Assembly (NCBI GenBank): GCA_029582165.1
Contig: CM055870.1
Location: 43,197,513-43,261,512 of the forward strand
From: Portulaca oleracea
Lineage: Eukaryota > Streptophyta > Magnoliopsida > Caryophyllales > Portulacaceae
Length of the DNA: 64,000 nt
Direction: 5' to 3'
Numbering within the stretch: the first letter of the stretch is position 1; each line of letters opens with the position of its first letter. Positions 44,341 through 58,600 of the stretch are shown here, in pieces. Made by a program: the position numbers and the translations under genes. The notes below the pieces were generated by a model. The model worked only from the letters and a program-made list of their open reading frames with translations. It had not been told where the DNA came from and did not search any database.

Positions 44341-44675
44341 TTCAGATTGGGTTAAGGTGGGTTAGTCAGATCGGGTCAGTTTTTTTCCAAGTCTAGGTAT
44401 GGTTAAGAACATGACAAACATATAGAATTGTTTACCCCTACATATTATTAGGTAAACCATAACTCATAAACATGGTATTCATCATATTTTTCAAGATTCT
44501 ATTTTTCTTTTCTTTCAGCTAAGCCATATTGTTGAGATTCATAAGGGGTTGTTCATTCATGAATTATTCAATTTTGTTCACAAAATATGAGTGTTAAGAC
44601 TTCTTTACCCTTTTATCTATTTATCTTTCTAATAAGTTTATTTTCAATTGCAACTTTGTATTTCAAGGTCACCAC
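44341..44675. other. no gene recognised
   Basis: AT-rich stretch between the TATCGGT cluster and the copia remnant. It may be decayed copia sequence, but no domain could be read. Confidence 0.35.
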
Positions 44676-46215
44676 TTATGCCTCATCTTTAGTATTTAGA
44701 AGATACACCATAGTGACTCGTGAGCAATCATATACAAAGGTGATATAATATCTCTTACCACCTTTATCCACATGGTTTTTGAAATCTTCTAAATTATTGT
44801 GAATTAACTCAAAGAAGTTCAGATTGTCTGTCAATTTATTTGTGAGGTTATTTACGAAATTTAGCCTAGACACATACTTCACATTTATTAAATCCATTTC
44901 AACCAGACGAGGATTTAAGCTAAGTTGCTTTATCCTTTTAGTGGAAGCAACATTCACTTGTCTTAATCTTGCATGCGACAAATTAGGAGATTTTACAATA
45001 TGAGCATATATGATCCACTTGTTCACTTATTTGTGTACAAGTACCATCAAGAATCTTGAGTCCAGAATGGTTACAAAACCCTTTTTCCCACAAGTTACCT
45101 GTGCCTAGTGAGAAGATTGTTTATTTCCACATTTAATTTGAACGGCCTTAAGAAGCAAATTTGTAGAAATAGAGCCCCATGCATATCAAACATATAAAAA
45201 CATTAGTAAGAGATAAAGTTCTTATGGAGTTATGGATGTAAATTTATAAAAACCTCTCATTTCCTTTAGGTGAGGTAGTAGCCAAATTTCCTATGTGTTT
45301 AGTTTGGTCCCTCTCGTGTTAACTATCCACTCAATAGCACTGTTAAGAAGGTTAACTTCTAACACCATAGTTATGACAATGTCAACAACTTCAACAAGGT
45401 TTGGTCGAGTTTTCTTCTTTATTCTTTTACAGTCCTTAGCGTTGTATTCTAGGCTCCCACACTCATGACATTTTCCTTGGAACTTGTACTTATTCCTAGG
45501 AGACTTGAAATCGTTTTTTTGAGGATGTTCACCTTTGTTTCTGAACTTGTCAATATTTCAAGGTTTTTGTTCAATGAGATTAAGCCGAGAGGAGTTAGGG
45601 AACTTGAGTCTTCCTTTGTCCTTAAGACGATTTTTTTTCCTCAATTTTTAGATGACTAACTAACTCCTCTAAATCCATATTGGTATCCATATGCATTATT
45701 CCCTGATTTCTGTACACTTTCCATGAGGAAAGTAATCTTTCAAGCAAAATAGTTGTCAGTGTTGCATCAGAGATTTTCATATATTTAGAAGCAATAGAGA
45801 CATTGATTTCTTATACATGAATCCAATCAATGATAGGTTTTCATCTTCAACTTGGAAACTAAGCCATTTTCTAATAGCATAACTCTTAAAACCAACATCA
45901 TCATTTACATGTTTCTTTTCAAGAGCAGATCACATACTAGCATAATCAAACTTCATATAGATATCAAGTAGTGCCTTATTCGTATAATAGAGCAACATAC
46001 CCTTACAAGTTTGATCATCCTTGTCACATTTCTCATTGTACTTATTCATAACATTAAGAGGAGTATTATCAGCAAATTCATTTTTCCCCTCTAGAACATA
46101 AGCAACATCAATCTATTCAAGATAGAATTTGATTTTGACATATCAACATTTAAATAACCTCCATCAAGATGTTCCAGTTTACATATGTTAAGAACCATAG
46201 ACTTGCTTATTGCCA
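44676..46215 (-). pseudogene. copia gag to integrase remnant
   Basis: The minus strand starts MAISKSMVLNICKLEHLDGG (46215), a gag-like beginning that soon loses frame. Scattered gag pieces follow, including a zinc-knuckle remnant near 45470. The pre-integrase/integrase part at 45026-44676 has LSHARLRQVNVASTKRIKQL, then GGKRYYITFVYDCSR and YLLNTKDEA, a typical copia integrase start. Reverse transcriptase was not found further left. LTRs were not defined; a degraded primer-site-like TTGTATCATATCC lies on minus near 46250. Confidence 0.75.
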
Positions 46216-49130
46216 TGACTAAAGCTTAAAATCACTTTTAGGTTGTTGGATATGATACAAGCAATCACAAAAATGACAGAAAAATAAGAAAGATCTTACT
46301 TGACACACTGAACCTGTGGACAACCATGGTGTGGTGGAACCACTATCCTAAAAGTGATTATGCCTGAGTGGGGGCTAAACTCTCCGATGGTTGTCACTCC
46401 ATAGTATTACACGACTCTGGTTAATCTAGTACACTCTCAATAAACTAGAAGGAGCTAAACAATTTTTACGCAAGCCCATAAAACATGAGCAAAAGGAAGT
46501 GCTTTTTTTTTTTGAGAAAACTAGTGCATTCATTGTATTATTGTCATGCTAAAACTGAACTAAGGATCTAGTATGCATAGATGGAAGCAACACTACAAGA
46601 CAGAACCAGCAAAGCTTTGAAAAATGGAGGAAAATGATCGAGCATACCAATTCATGTCTCATATGCTAGTGTGCTCCCATGGCCAATTATTAATTTCCGA
46701 GTGCTTTCGGGACAACAACAATAACATTTTCAATCAAATTTATAACCCTCACCCAAGCCTGACTTGGCCAACAACAACGACTATGCTAGTGTAGTCTCCT
46801 ATGTTCTCCCTTGGCTTCTTTCTTAAATAGAGTTAAGTGATTTTTCATGTTTAAAGTGTCAAGGAATAGTATGCTTCAATCATATTTAAAGTACTCACAT
46901 TTTTAAGTTTCCCTAACAATCAAACTTTGTAGCTTTCTCTAACAAATTTATTTACGTAATATTATGATTAATCTATGTGTGTATTATGTGTTAAAGTATG
47001 GTTTATACTACTCAACATCTGTACAACACTAGCAGACTGACACTTATAATCATTTTTAAGTTTTCTAGTAATCATTCTTAGGTTTGTTCGTAAGTCTTAC
47101 CGTGGCCACAAGCTACCACAAATGGAGCATGTGGGGGTTGATTAAAAAACAAGCTTGAGTCAAGAACTTAGAACTAGCATAATTTGAATGCAAGGACTTC
47201 AAGTACCAAAGATATGACTTTGATTTAAAAAAGCCACTGTTTAAGGCTAGGAAAGATCCACCAAAGTTACGAAGAACAAGGATATGCCTTAGCCTAAAGG
47301 CTAGGCCACCCACCAAGACTACGGTTCCACCAAGATTAGCATAAAGGTTGAGCCACCAATAAAACCATAAAATCACATTTCTAAAATTGGACCCCTAAAC
47401 ACCACAACCAAATACTCTGAAAAATTCTACATAACTTTAGGGCATTGTAGCCTACAATCACATTTTTAAAATCGAACCGACTAGGTGGTTCGAATCGAAA
47501 TTCAAACAAGTCGGTTCTCTCTTCAAATCTTGTTGTAATAATCTGACCATCTGACCCGTTGACCCACTGGTTTAACCTAGTTGCTCATGCGTTTGTGCTT
47601 GTCATTATCTATAAAGAGCCCATGACACATTGCATAGAGACACATCATGGACTGTAAATTAAACAAACCATTTATGCAAGAAGGAAGCTAATGATACCTA
47701 TCCCTAAGGTTTCAAAATAACAAAAAAAAAAAAAAAACTCAAAATGTAAACCAAACTGAAAAATTGAACCAAAAAAATAAGTTAATCGATGTGGTGTTGT
47801 CAAACAAAGTGGTTCATTTAACCATGTCGAATATTCACATTTCGATTATGGTTCAAGAACCCAAAAAATCAGTTAGCCACACTTAACTAAATCGATTTTA
47901 ATTTTTTTTAAAAATAAAATTCAAAGTAAAAGCTATTGGTTTGTCTTCTATTATTGGATGGGTTTAATGGTTTAACAATATTGGTTGTATGCTTACCAAA
48001 GATGGAGTATGAAGTTTTTTCTTTTGGAAAATGAAAACTATAACCCATTTACCAGCGCTTAACCACAACCGAACTGAAAACTGATTACCTGCTTATTGAG
48101 ATTCAACATTTATAGTCTTAAGCTTTTATCAATCTAAAAAAACAGTTAACTGAAAGTCAATTAGGATGTCTTATTGGTCCACCTTACTATTCATAATTTG
48201 TGCAAATCAGAAATTTGGTTCACCGAATTTCAATTAACCTAAAATCTAGTTAAGCACACCACACCTATCACATATTCAAAATAACTACATATGAAATATT
48301 TTGCAATTTGGCAAACCTCATTTCTCACGATAACAAAATGCGGACAAAACACAATCACCACATTTTAGTACGTTCTCGTACATCCCAAACTAAAACCACA
48401 TTGAATCCATTCAACTCTTAGATTATGCTCACAGGACCACAAAGTATTGTTATTTGGACTTGGGGCTTTTTGTGTGACATTTGAGTGTTTTTATAGGCCG
48501 AGACTTATCTGTTAGGCTTTCTGCCTTTAAGGCCGACCTAGACCATAATACCTCATGGTCCTAGATCTGTAATCCAGTTTCTAGAATCTGTTACCTATGC
48601 TAATGCTTTGTGGAGTTCTCTGTTCCTCATTTTAGCAAAGACCATTTTGCAGGCGTACTGGAGAGTCTAGGTGGAGGAGAGGCCAAGAGTAACAAAACAA
48701 TGACAAGGTAATAACGAACTTTACGATAACGATGTGAATTCTTGTTTTCTTTTATTTTAAAGAAAAGAAAACTTGACCCAATGCAATACAGCAATCCAAG
48801 TACCCAATGCAATTTGATCTCACCGACTAATCCAAAATCGATTTATAAAACAAGATCCCCAAAACGCACAACTTAATCAAGATGCTACATAAGGCCCCAA
48901 AAAAATTATCCACATAATGACGAGTTAATGTCGAAACAGAAATGACATACTCAGAGCAAAGCCCACTTGCTTGCAATCTACCTAATAAACCCTGGAAATT
49001 ATCCAAAATCAACCCTTGCATGAAAGCTAAAAGTAAAAAATGAATGGTACCATTAAGTCATAGCCATCAAACAACATATGTTTCATAAGTCCTTACATCT
49101 CAACCAACAATGTACATTTAAAATGTTACA
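46216..49130. other. intergenic, old repeats, no gene recognised
   Basis: 46216-46500 may be LTR sequence of the copia remnant. About 47460-48260 is rich in AACCGAAC, GGTTCA and GGTTTAA phrases in both orientations, like some decayed MITEs, but I could not fix ends. No frame is convincing. Confidence 0.35.
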
Positions 49131-49524
49131 ATGATACGACGAATCCTGCACTACAGGATTCTCACTTTGCATTATAGTACAAAGGATAGCCAGTTGTGCC
49201 CTTATCACTACATTTCTAATCCCTCCATCAGTAAGATTCAGACATTCAGTAGGCACCGACGTCAGAGTCCATCACTTGTGAGAGCTTTAGCTAAACAAAA
49301 AGATAAATCCATTTTACCAGAATATCATTTCCGAGGAAAATCCTATGTGATGAGTAATGGGTAATGTGTTGAGCGCAGACCTCAGCCAGAGCAGCAACAA
49401 TTTCGTCAAAGCTCTGTAATTCTCAAGATAAGCAAGCACAGGATGCTTCAAACCATATCTTTATTCTTCCATGATAGTATTCATCGGTCAACGTTGTTGC
49501 ATACAAAGCTCTGTCATCTGTTGA

Positions 49525-49612
49525 TTAACTTGGGGCTGTAATACTTTGTGCTTTATTGTCCCATCCGAGAGCTTTCAGTTCGTTCTCTTTCAATTCAACA
49601 AGCTTCCCCAAT
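49525..49612 (-). CDS. SVR1: SVR1-like last exon
   Basis: The acceptor TTGTAG precedes the exon. It completes a split Gly codon, reads LGKLVELKENELKALGWDN and KAQSITAPS, then TAA. The 3' UTR should lie below 49525. Confidence 0.85.
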
Positions 49613-52600
49613 CTACAATACATACAAGCCATGTATAAGAAAATGGGGGAAAATAACGAGTGAGAAAAGGATGATGATGATGAAGAAACACTCGAGCTCT
49701 CTACTTAATTGATGGAGGACTAGAGAATTGCCACCACAGCAACAACTCATGATTTAGGACTTAAAACTACTATTATCCATGTTTACTAAGAACCACCTAT
49801 GTTATTCAAACCCAACCATAACCATGTTGAAATTGGAGAGTCCAGCTCTGGGAAGGAATGTCAATAACCAAATCCAACAATTGAAGGTTTTGATATAATT
49901 AATGTCATATCAATCAATTTTCTTAATACACAGTTTTTATTACAATTAATACTACCTCCATCACATTATGCATGTCGTTTTAAGGAAACAGGAGGAAACC
50001 AACATAGCTATAATATGGAAAATTGAACTTTCAAACATGCAACACCCTTCCCCCAAACATTGTGCAATGGGAAAATTAGTTAGTACTAACAGGCTCTTGG
50101 GATTGTAAAGCGACAAACATCATGGGAAAAAGAAAGTTAGCTAAAACAAACGATTGATTTGGGATGGAGGTACTAAGACTGAGCAATGGCGTGATTATGG
50201 AGAAAGAGAGAGTGAGGTGGAGTCAATAAGCTGACAAACATTGTGGGAAAAAGAAAGTTAGTTAAAGCTACAAACAAAAGCTCACAAGAGGAAGCAAATT
50301 ATGAATGGTTTCTTTGTGGCTGTTACAGAAAGTTTTGTATATTTCCATTTCATAGATTTCAAGGCCCCTGCTCCCCTTAAACTAAGGAGTCAATTGCTTC
50401 ACCCGCCACTCTAACTTGGAAGAGTCGTCAGTGTACCACATAACTTTTCTTTTGATCAAAATTGCTATGGCAGAAGAAAATCTGGTCAAAATATGCCTTA
50501 TGGAACTCAAATGACTGGGTATAGCAGGTTATTCTACTTTTTGGTTTAGTTTGTCAGGATTAAAAGCAAATTTTATCAAAAGAAAAACCCAACGTCTCTC
50601 TCTCCTGTCTTCTCCCACACTGCCATGGGTCATCTTACCACCGCCGCCACTGATGGGGTACCATAACTCCATAGGTGGCTAAAAAACAAGTTTGCCACCG
50701 GCCACAACCCGCCGCCAGCCGGCTATTTCCATTTTTACTACCATTCATTATCTTCTTCTTAGTTGTCACAAAGAACTAAGCCCTCAAATTCTCTGCTGTA
50801 AGCATCATCAAAAAAGAACATAGTTTCACAACCAGCCAAAGCCTCCAACATTAGAAGTAATCCTCGAAAAAACAGTTTTGGAGCGAATGCAAAAAAGGAA
50901 TAAAACAGAAAGGAAAAAGGGCAAGAACAAGAAAAAACCTTTCGCCCTAGAAAGAGCTTGATGAGAAGGGTACATCAAAATCTCCTCTCTTTTCTCTCAA
51001 TCACCTCAACCCACCCCTATGTTACCCGGACTCAGGACATCGTCCGACACAACAGTCCTAAAAATCACAGACATGGACATTTTCCAAAATGTGAACACGG
51101 CATGGGGACGCTTTAATGTCAAATTGATTTGGCCCATACAGGGCAGATATCCATCCATCTTTAGAAAGCCCACCAAAAAACAGGAGCTCTCCCACTTTCA
51201 TTCAAAAATAATCTAAAGAAAAAAGGAGTGTAAAGGACCGAAAGCAAAACCCTAGGCCTAAACTGAATACGCATGACACACACACCCTCTCTCTTTTGTC
51301 TATGTTGTACACATGTTTCCCACTTCTCTTTTATCAACCCAAACAATGAAGACAAAGTCTTCGTTAACAGTTTTCTGTGACACCGCCCTAATCATCTTTG
51401 CCCACCATCACCACCCCAATTGGACGACTTATCCCTCACTTCCACAACGAGCTTTTGTGTATCTATCTCTCTCAAACAACAGCCAACTTTCCACCGCCGT
51501 ATTTGACCATTCTACACATTGGGTTGTGTTGGGAAGGGTTTCAGAATGGAGGATTGGGGATAGGGAGGGGGAGGGGAGAGAACGTGAGTTGACTTTGGGA
51601 GAGAGCATTGAGGTTGGTGACTGCCTTTCTAGAAGCAGGAGCATCTACCATACTTCCAGAATCTCATGGGTGGCAATAGTTGTAATGATGATTTAGGGTG
51701 GGCAGGCTAGGGGATGAGAAGAAAGAGAAGGAAAGAATGGATTTTATGGTATTTTGTTCATTTTCTCTCTCCCCCAAGTCCCCTCTCTTCTCTTCTTATG
51801 AATACACATTTTCAAAAAAAAAAACTATAAAATACAAAACTATATAAAATCTAGAGTTGATGGAACATTTCAATGTATTCTTTTTCACAATGACACATTA
51901 TTCAAATAAAGGCAGGAGGACAAGTGGATACATTTGAAAGTACAGTGGCAATTGAATGTAAGGACGCAAAAGCTGAGGGAAAACCTCATGAGCAGCTATT
52001 TGGTAAGGGTAAAAGTCAATTCAAGATAAACCATGATTGCACAGCACAAATTACAGGAATCATAATCTCGTGAAATGAAGCTAACTAAACTTTCAGGAAC
52101 CCATGACCTAAGCACACCTGCATGATCAAATCCACAGACAATGACATCTACACAAAGGGTACAGGACCCACGGCCACAACTTGGATATAATACAACAAGA
52201 GACTTATTTCTAGGGCCACTTTTCTCTATTCATTTTTTTGGGGGCGGGGGGATGTCTACTTGCTTTGGCTTTTTCATTCCCTACCCTAGCTACCCCTCCT
52301 GCTAGTGTTTTCTTTTGTGCTTTTTCTACAATGTAACATATATCCGTTGGAGCTCACGACTACACACCACCTACTACCGCTCTATACGAGTTGCATAACT
52401 CTTTTCTCATCCCTTCAATTGTTTTCTATTAAACCAATCATATTTTTAGAGAAATTATGAACCCCGTTCATTGTCTAGCTCAAACAGATGGAGGAGAAAA
52501 CAAGGGAAGATAATTTTCAAAAAGAAAGTGATGAACATTATCAGCAGTCCAGCAGGCAGCAAGCGATAGTTATTGGGCATTCTCATCTCCTCTGCATCCG

Positions 52601-55600
52601 CATTTTGGAACTTTCGTTCCAAAACATGGGTCATTGTTGTACCAAAACGCTTGGGGCTGCGTTCTGGCTGATCCCTTTTTTCAAAGAGGACAGAGAGTCA
52701 GGGATTGAGAAAGTGACTTTGTATTTCAAATTTCGAGCAAGAAGAGATATAGCAAAAACGTACAAAGAAATGAGAAAATCCCTTAGAAGTGTGATTGAAT
52801 CTTAATTGTAAAATTGGCTAAAGAATTTTCTTTAATAAATACACGATAATTAAACATTCCAAAATGAAGAATTTTGTTCCAAAAAGTTGCTTCACATTCC
52901 CCTTTTAAGTCCCCATCCCAACCCCAGCAGTCCGCATCCTGGTAACTACGAGCAGGACACATAGAAACTTGTTCCAACGGTACCATGCAATAGAGGTATA
53001 TCACCTTCAAAGCCAGAATACAAGCACCAGGGGCAGGCAATTTTCAAGCCCAGTTCTGTTAGCTACTGTCAAATGTGAAGCACTCAACACTCAAGTAGAA
53101 GAAAACAAACAAGAATCCATAGTTACCCAAGGTCAATGGGAAGCCTGAATCCACCAATCCGTGTTCGTTTCAGGGAATGAATCTGGACACAGAAAAAGGT
53201 AGTTAGTTCAGAGGACCATGTCCTTGTGTATGGCATATAAGTACAACTATATATGTTATCACTACTGTCATTCAGCAATGTGAGCACATATAAAGAGAAC
53301 TTCTAGACTTTTTACTTCTCCTGGGGGTTTGATAAATTGGAAAATTTGATTATAATAATCCCATATTTTGCAAATTGGATGGCGATAATCCGTACTTTCA
53401 GTTTGTATTCTGGTGGTCCAAAAAAAAATAAAATTGGATTGTAGTGGGACATCATCGAGAATAAACCCTCAATATCATAGATTTTGTGTTGTATTTGATT
53501 CAAAACTTTGTATAACACTTTACCATGATTTTTAATGAATTTACGGGTTTCTCCCAATTTTTTTCAATTTTTTTACTATTTTTTACGATTTTTTTCACTT
53601 TTATTCCTTTTAAAAAATCATAATAATTACTCGGAGTCTCAAAAAAATAATTTTAAAAATGTTTTAGAAACTACAATTCATTACCTTTCTAGGGGCAGCA
53701 ACGAAAAAATAAAAACAATATGGGGTAGGAATGAAAAAATTAAAAACAATGTGGAGGTGGATTCGGTACCACTACAATACAATTTTTTTTTTTTTTTTGA
53801 CCACCAGAATACAAACTGAAAGTAGGGATTATCACCATCCAATTTGCAAAATATGGGATTATTATAATCCAATTTTCCTTGATAAATTTTCAAACAACCA
53901 ACCAAAGATTTCAAAGAACAGTAGATGTTTCATCCTAAATCCAAACAGCTCTTTACTCCACTGCTTGATCATCAGTCATTCCACTCCCTTTTAGAAGTAT
54001 TGAAAGGAAGAAAAATATATATATATATTAGGAACCCAAGGGAATATGAAGAAGTACAAAAGCAGGCCAAGGGCAAACCATCATATTCATCCCCTCAATC
54101 TGTAAGTAAAGTTATGTCTGTTGATAAATTCAAAAAGTTAAGTGCTGCTCGCAGTTAGAACTTCACTCCAACCATAAAAATTTCTAAAATAGATTTAACA
54201 CTTTGTAGCACAAAGCTTTGCCCTGAAACTACTGTAAATTTCTCTCATGCCTTCACTTCCTTCTGTAATTCCTCTAAATAGCCAAAGGTCATCTTCAACT
54301 CCATAAAAAGTTACCAACTAATTTTCACCCTTTGTTTCTGTTCCACTGAAATCTCTTTTTAACTTATCAGGCTAAAGAGTTAAACCAAAGCTGTACCAAC
54401 TAGAGTCATCTTTCCTAACTATACCTACCTAAAAGAGGTAGGTATGTTAGATAATATTATCCTGGCATTTTAGCTTCGAATCCATTTTTGTTGTTCTTGC
54501 ATACTGATATTTCAGCTTCCAGCAAGATCTGTCGTAAACGGAAAAACTACAGCAGTTCCAACTAAAAAGCAATGATTTATTCAAATAAAGTAGCAAGTTG
54601 CCAAAGCATGTAGCTGGAAATAACCACGCCATTTTTCAAAGTACAAAGAGGAAAGGAAAATAGAACAAGCATCACATACAAATCAGCATGCCATTATCTT
54701 TCAATGTTATAACTAATCGAGAGAGAGAGAGAGAGAGAGAGAGACATGAAGGCAGCAGAGCGAAGTCTTGTGCAAGAAAACAATGACGAGGATAACAATT
54801 ACTAGAGGGACCTACCTCAAGTCCAGCATTTTTTACCAGCTCCCGGACCTCATGGTTTCTCCCTTCATTAACCTGCCAATATCTCAACTATAGTTATCTT
54901 TATAACATTGTAAGCCAGAGGATGGGAATCACGTCCATGAATCAAACTCAAGCAAAGAGATCGAAGAGGTGACTGCATTGTTTAAAAAACAAGGGTTTGA
55001 TGAGGCTGTTTACAAGCTTTCGAGAAGTGGCCTAAGTTGGTCACTTTTGTTCACTAATCAAATGACCTCCAAATATGCGACCAATATTTTTCCTACTGAG
55101 TCTAATTTAATGACCAAGGGTTAAATTTGCCTTTAGGGCCAGCAATAAACAAGTTTATATGGGTCAAAGTTAAGGTGGTTAAAGCTGCCCAGTTTTAATG
55201 CCACCTGGGTGCTTCTTTTGGCCTCTAGGTCTTTGTTTATGAGCAAGGATTTGGATCATGGTGGTATGGTTGGAAAGGATGATGAGTTGTCCTTCCGCAA
55301 CCTAAAATATTTCAGCAAAACATCCCCCTACTTCCCCTCATTCCCATTTCCAGAGGTTGGTAAAGCAGAACTGCCCAAGCAGACTACTTATCTTTTGGAA
55401 GTCGGTTGTCTCTCTCTAGAGCTCCATTGTTTATAATTCAAAGGGGGATAGAAATAAAACACCTAGAAGCCTTCCAACCCCCCCCCCCCCCCCAACCCAC
55501 CCACAACCAATTTTGAGTCAAGGCGAAAAGCAATTTCTGGAAGAAATGGCAGCAAAAGAAAGGGGAACAATCTGCTGAGACCGACGTCAGCCAATTCAGT

Positions 55601-58600
55601 CGTATGCCTTTTCCTTTTATGTTTTATGCTCTTTCAAAAGATGTATTTCACTTTTTGGATAATATTTGTAGGGTTTTAAAGGATCTAGGGATGGAGCCAT
55701 AACCTTTTGTTAGGGTGGGCCGCAATATAATCAAACTTTTTATTTAAACCATGTCAATTGATATGTAAAAAACAAAATAAACAAGGAATTGAAGTATTAA
55801 CATATCAAAGAGGGAGGCATCAAAACAAACAAAAGACTCTTATTAATAAATATTATGGGACTAGATATGATTGACATTATTTTTAAGAGAACATTTATTT
55901 ATTTCTTGATAGATAAGAGACTGTTTACAATTAAACTACATTGCTTTGCAACAAAAAGTGTAGAAAAATAGATTTTTTAAATAATTAAAATTAAAAAAGA
56001 AGATGCAATATTGAAAATTTATAAAATAATAGTAAATATATGCATGATAAAAGTAAGAATGTTCCATGCATAGAAACGCATTGAGAGCCAAGAAGGGGCT
56101 GAGGGTCATGTCTCACTTTGAAAACAAAAAAACATGCTTGCAATGGGACTTGAACATGCCACCAACTAGAAGAGAAAGAATTTCACTTACCATTTAGCTA
56201 CGAGACTTTTAGCATATACATGTGCGACGTCTAATAAAAAAATAAAATGATAGACTGGGTCATGGCCCACCCTAGCCCCCCTTGCCTCCACCCATGAAGG
56301 ATCCCATATATAAGAATACCTTGCCCATTTGTAAGCTCATTTTTTGCTTTATGAATACAGTAGAGTCATTCTCTAAACAAAATCCATAATTGCCTATCCT
56401 AATTGTGGCTTAATTAGGAGGTAATCCATTAGGTTCATTAGCTTTATCAGATAGTGCTTGCTTATCCTAATCAAGCTTAGGAATAGCCCTAGTCAAATCT
56501 GAAATGGTGTTTGCTTATCTTTGGATGTTAATTAGTTGTGTCCCTCTCGATCTCTGTACCTAATTGTTGGTGCTTGATTTGTTTGACTTTGCTAACCTTT
56601 TCTACCTTTGTGAGAGTTATTAGGCTTGATTTCATCACATTGGTATTGGTGCTTATGCTACCATCTAGGCAGAAAGCTGCCAAACCGTAAACATAACCCA
56701 AAACCTAAACACCAAACCTAGCCCACAAAAGACATGAACCTTGGTTCATCATGTCTTCTAGTGTGGGCCAACCTCCCTAACAAACTTTAAAGGAGATAGA
56801 TGAACTTGATGCTTGAAACAAACCTTAAAGGAGATAGACGAGTTCATTGATTGGCTTAAAACCTAGAAAACATGTTAGAATTTAAGGAGGCATTGGATGG
56901 AGAAAAAATGAAGTTGTTCGCCCTTAAATCTTAGAAAATATGCCTCTACCTGGTAGGCTAATGTATTGGCTAAAACAACTAAGAAAAGAATTGATAAAAT
57001 TCCGAGTTGGAGGAAAATGAAGGATGGATTGGAAAGTAAACTTCTACTCTCAAACTAGCTTCAAGAGAGCTACAAGAAGCAACAATGTTTGAAGTAAAGT
57101 TCCTTGAGCCTTAGAGAAATACACCTATGAGTTTGAGCATTTGCTTTCAAAATGTGACTTGGTGGAGGATGAAGCTTAAACTTTGGTAACATATTTAAGT
57201 GGTTTGAATGACAACATTTCAAAAGTGGTTGATTTGAATCCTTATTCACTACTTGATGAATTCAACTCTTTAGCTCACAAAGTTGAACTTCACAATCAGT
57301 TGAAAGGCAAAGGAGAGGCTAACAACAGCTCAACCCAATTGTTTACCCCCGCAAAGAACCTCGTCCCACTCCTAAGCCTAGCTCCACTCAAAGCCCTAAA
57401 ACCCCTTGACCCGATTGCTAAGACAACTTCACAATACAACCCAAGCCTAACCCTACAAGGAAGACCATGAGGTGCTATAGATGCCAAGGTCTTAGACACA
57501 TTGCACATAAGTGTCCAAACAAGATAGTAGTAACTCTATCAAGCAAGTTTAGATGATCCTTAGGAGAAAGAAAAGCAAGGATGAGAGTCGATCTTGAATG
57601 AGCACACTGAGGAGGCAAAAGAAAGGTTGGATGAAGGTGGACTTTTGGTGATTAGGAGGACTTGGTGGTTTAGCTACCTAAGAAACTCATGGTTAGAGGC
57701 AAGATATTTTCCACACATAGCGCTCCAAACATGGGAAGGTGTGTACCATCATCATTGAGGGAGGAAATTACGCAAATGTAGTGTCCAGAACCATGGTGGA
57801 CAAACTCAAGCTCTCGGTTTGCCCCTATCCATGCCCTTACACCATGGTTCAACTAAGGTAAAATGAACCTAATTCTCCACATTGTTTGGTTACGTAGAGT
57901 ATTGGTAGAAGTTATAAGGATAAAATTTAGGGTGATGTCACCACATTGATGCTTGTCATATTTTGCTTGGCAGGCTTGATTTGATAGGATCATAGCACAT
58001 GATTATTGGTTGAACACTTATTCCTTTTGACTTGGTCACAAAAAGATAACCCTTACCCTTATCAGGCTAGCCTCACAAGTCAAAAGAGGCTACAAAAAAT
58101 GAGGTCATACTTCCCTACTCGAGGCCAAAGCTCATCAATTTGAACAATCCAAGGAACGACTCTTACCCATTCTTGGTGAAGCCCTAAAGGCTTCCTATAA
58201 CCGCCCTCTGATTACACTCTATCTTTTTAATTTTTAAGAATGATGAAAGGGGATGATCGCCCCAACAAAACAATTAGGGTTCTTCTCTCAGTGTCAAGAA
58301 TGTTTTGTTGTAGTATGACGTGTTGTAAGAAGTTATTTGTAACACCCTGGATATATGGTTAAGTGTGGCTTAAAGGGATTGAAATGACTACTTATATCGC
58401 CAAAATGCACCTTTTAAGGTAGCTCATTTGTTGGAAACTCATCAATTAACTATGCTTGGCTGGGAGTAGTCTCAAGATGGGTGACCTCCTGGGAAGTTTT
58501 CCCAGGCAACGTGTGAGCGAAGACGAAGCACGCTGGAAAAATTTGTGATGATTTGTGGGGCCAATCAATGATCCTTAAAGCCATTATCGGTAATGTCTGT

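Noticed and set aside
51313..51696. A 127-codon plus-strand frame in the 3.5-kb intron.
   Set aside because: It has no recognisable domain and unusual composition, and lies antisense inside an intron of a confirmed gene.
57670..57852. A minus-strand 60-codon frame.
   Set aside because: It is opposite the gypsy protease remnant, which reads on plus.
58421..58510. A genuine 5S rRNA gene or pseudogene array.
   Set aside because: The 5S-like part lacks the 5' third and sits inside LTRs with TGTAACA...GGGGCGTTACA ends and a primer site, so it is Cassandra.
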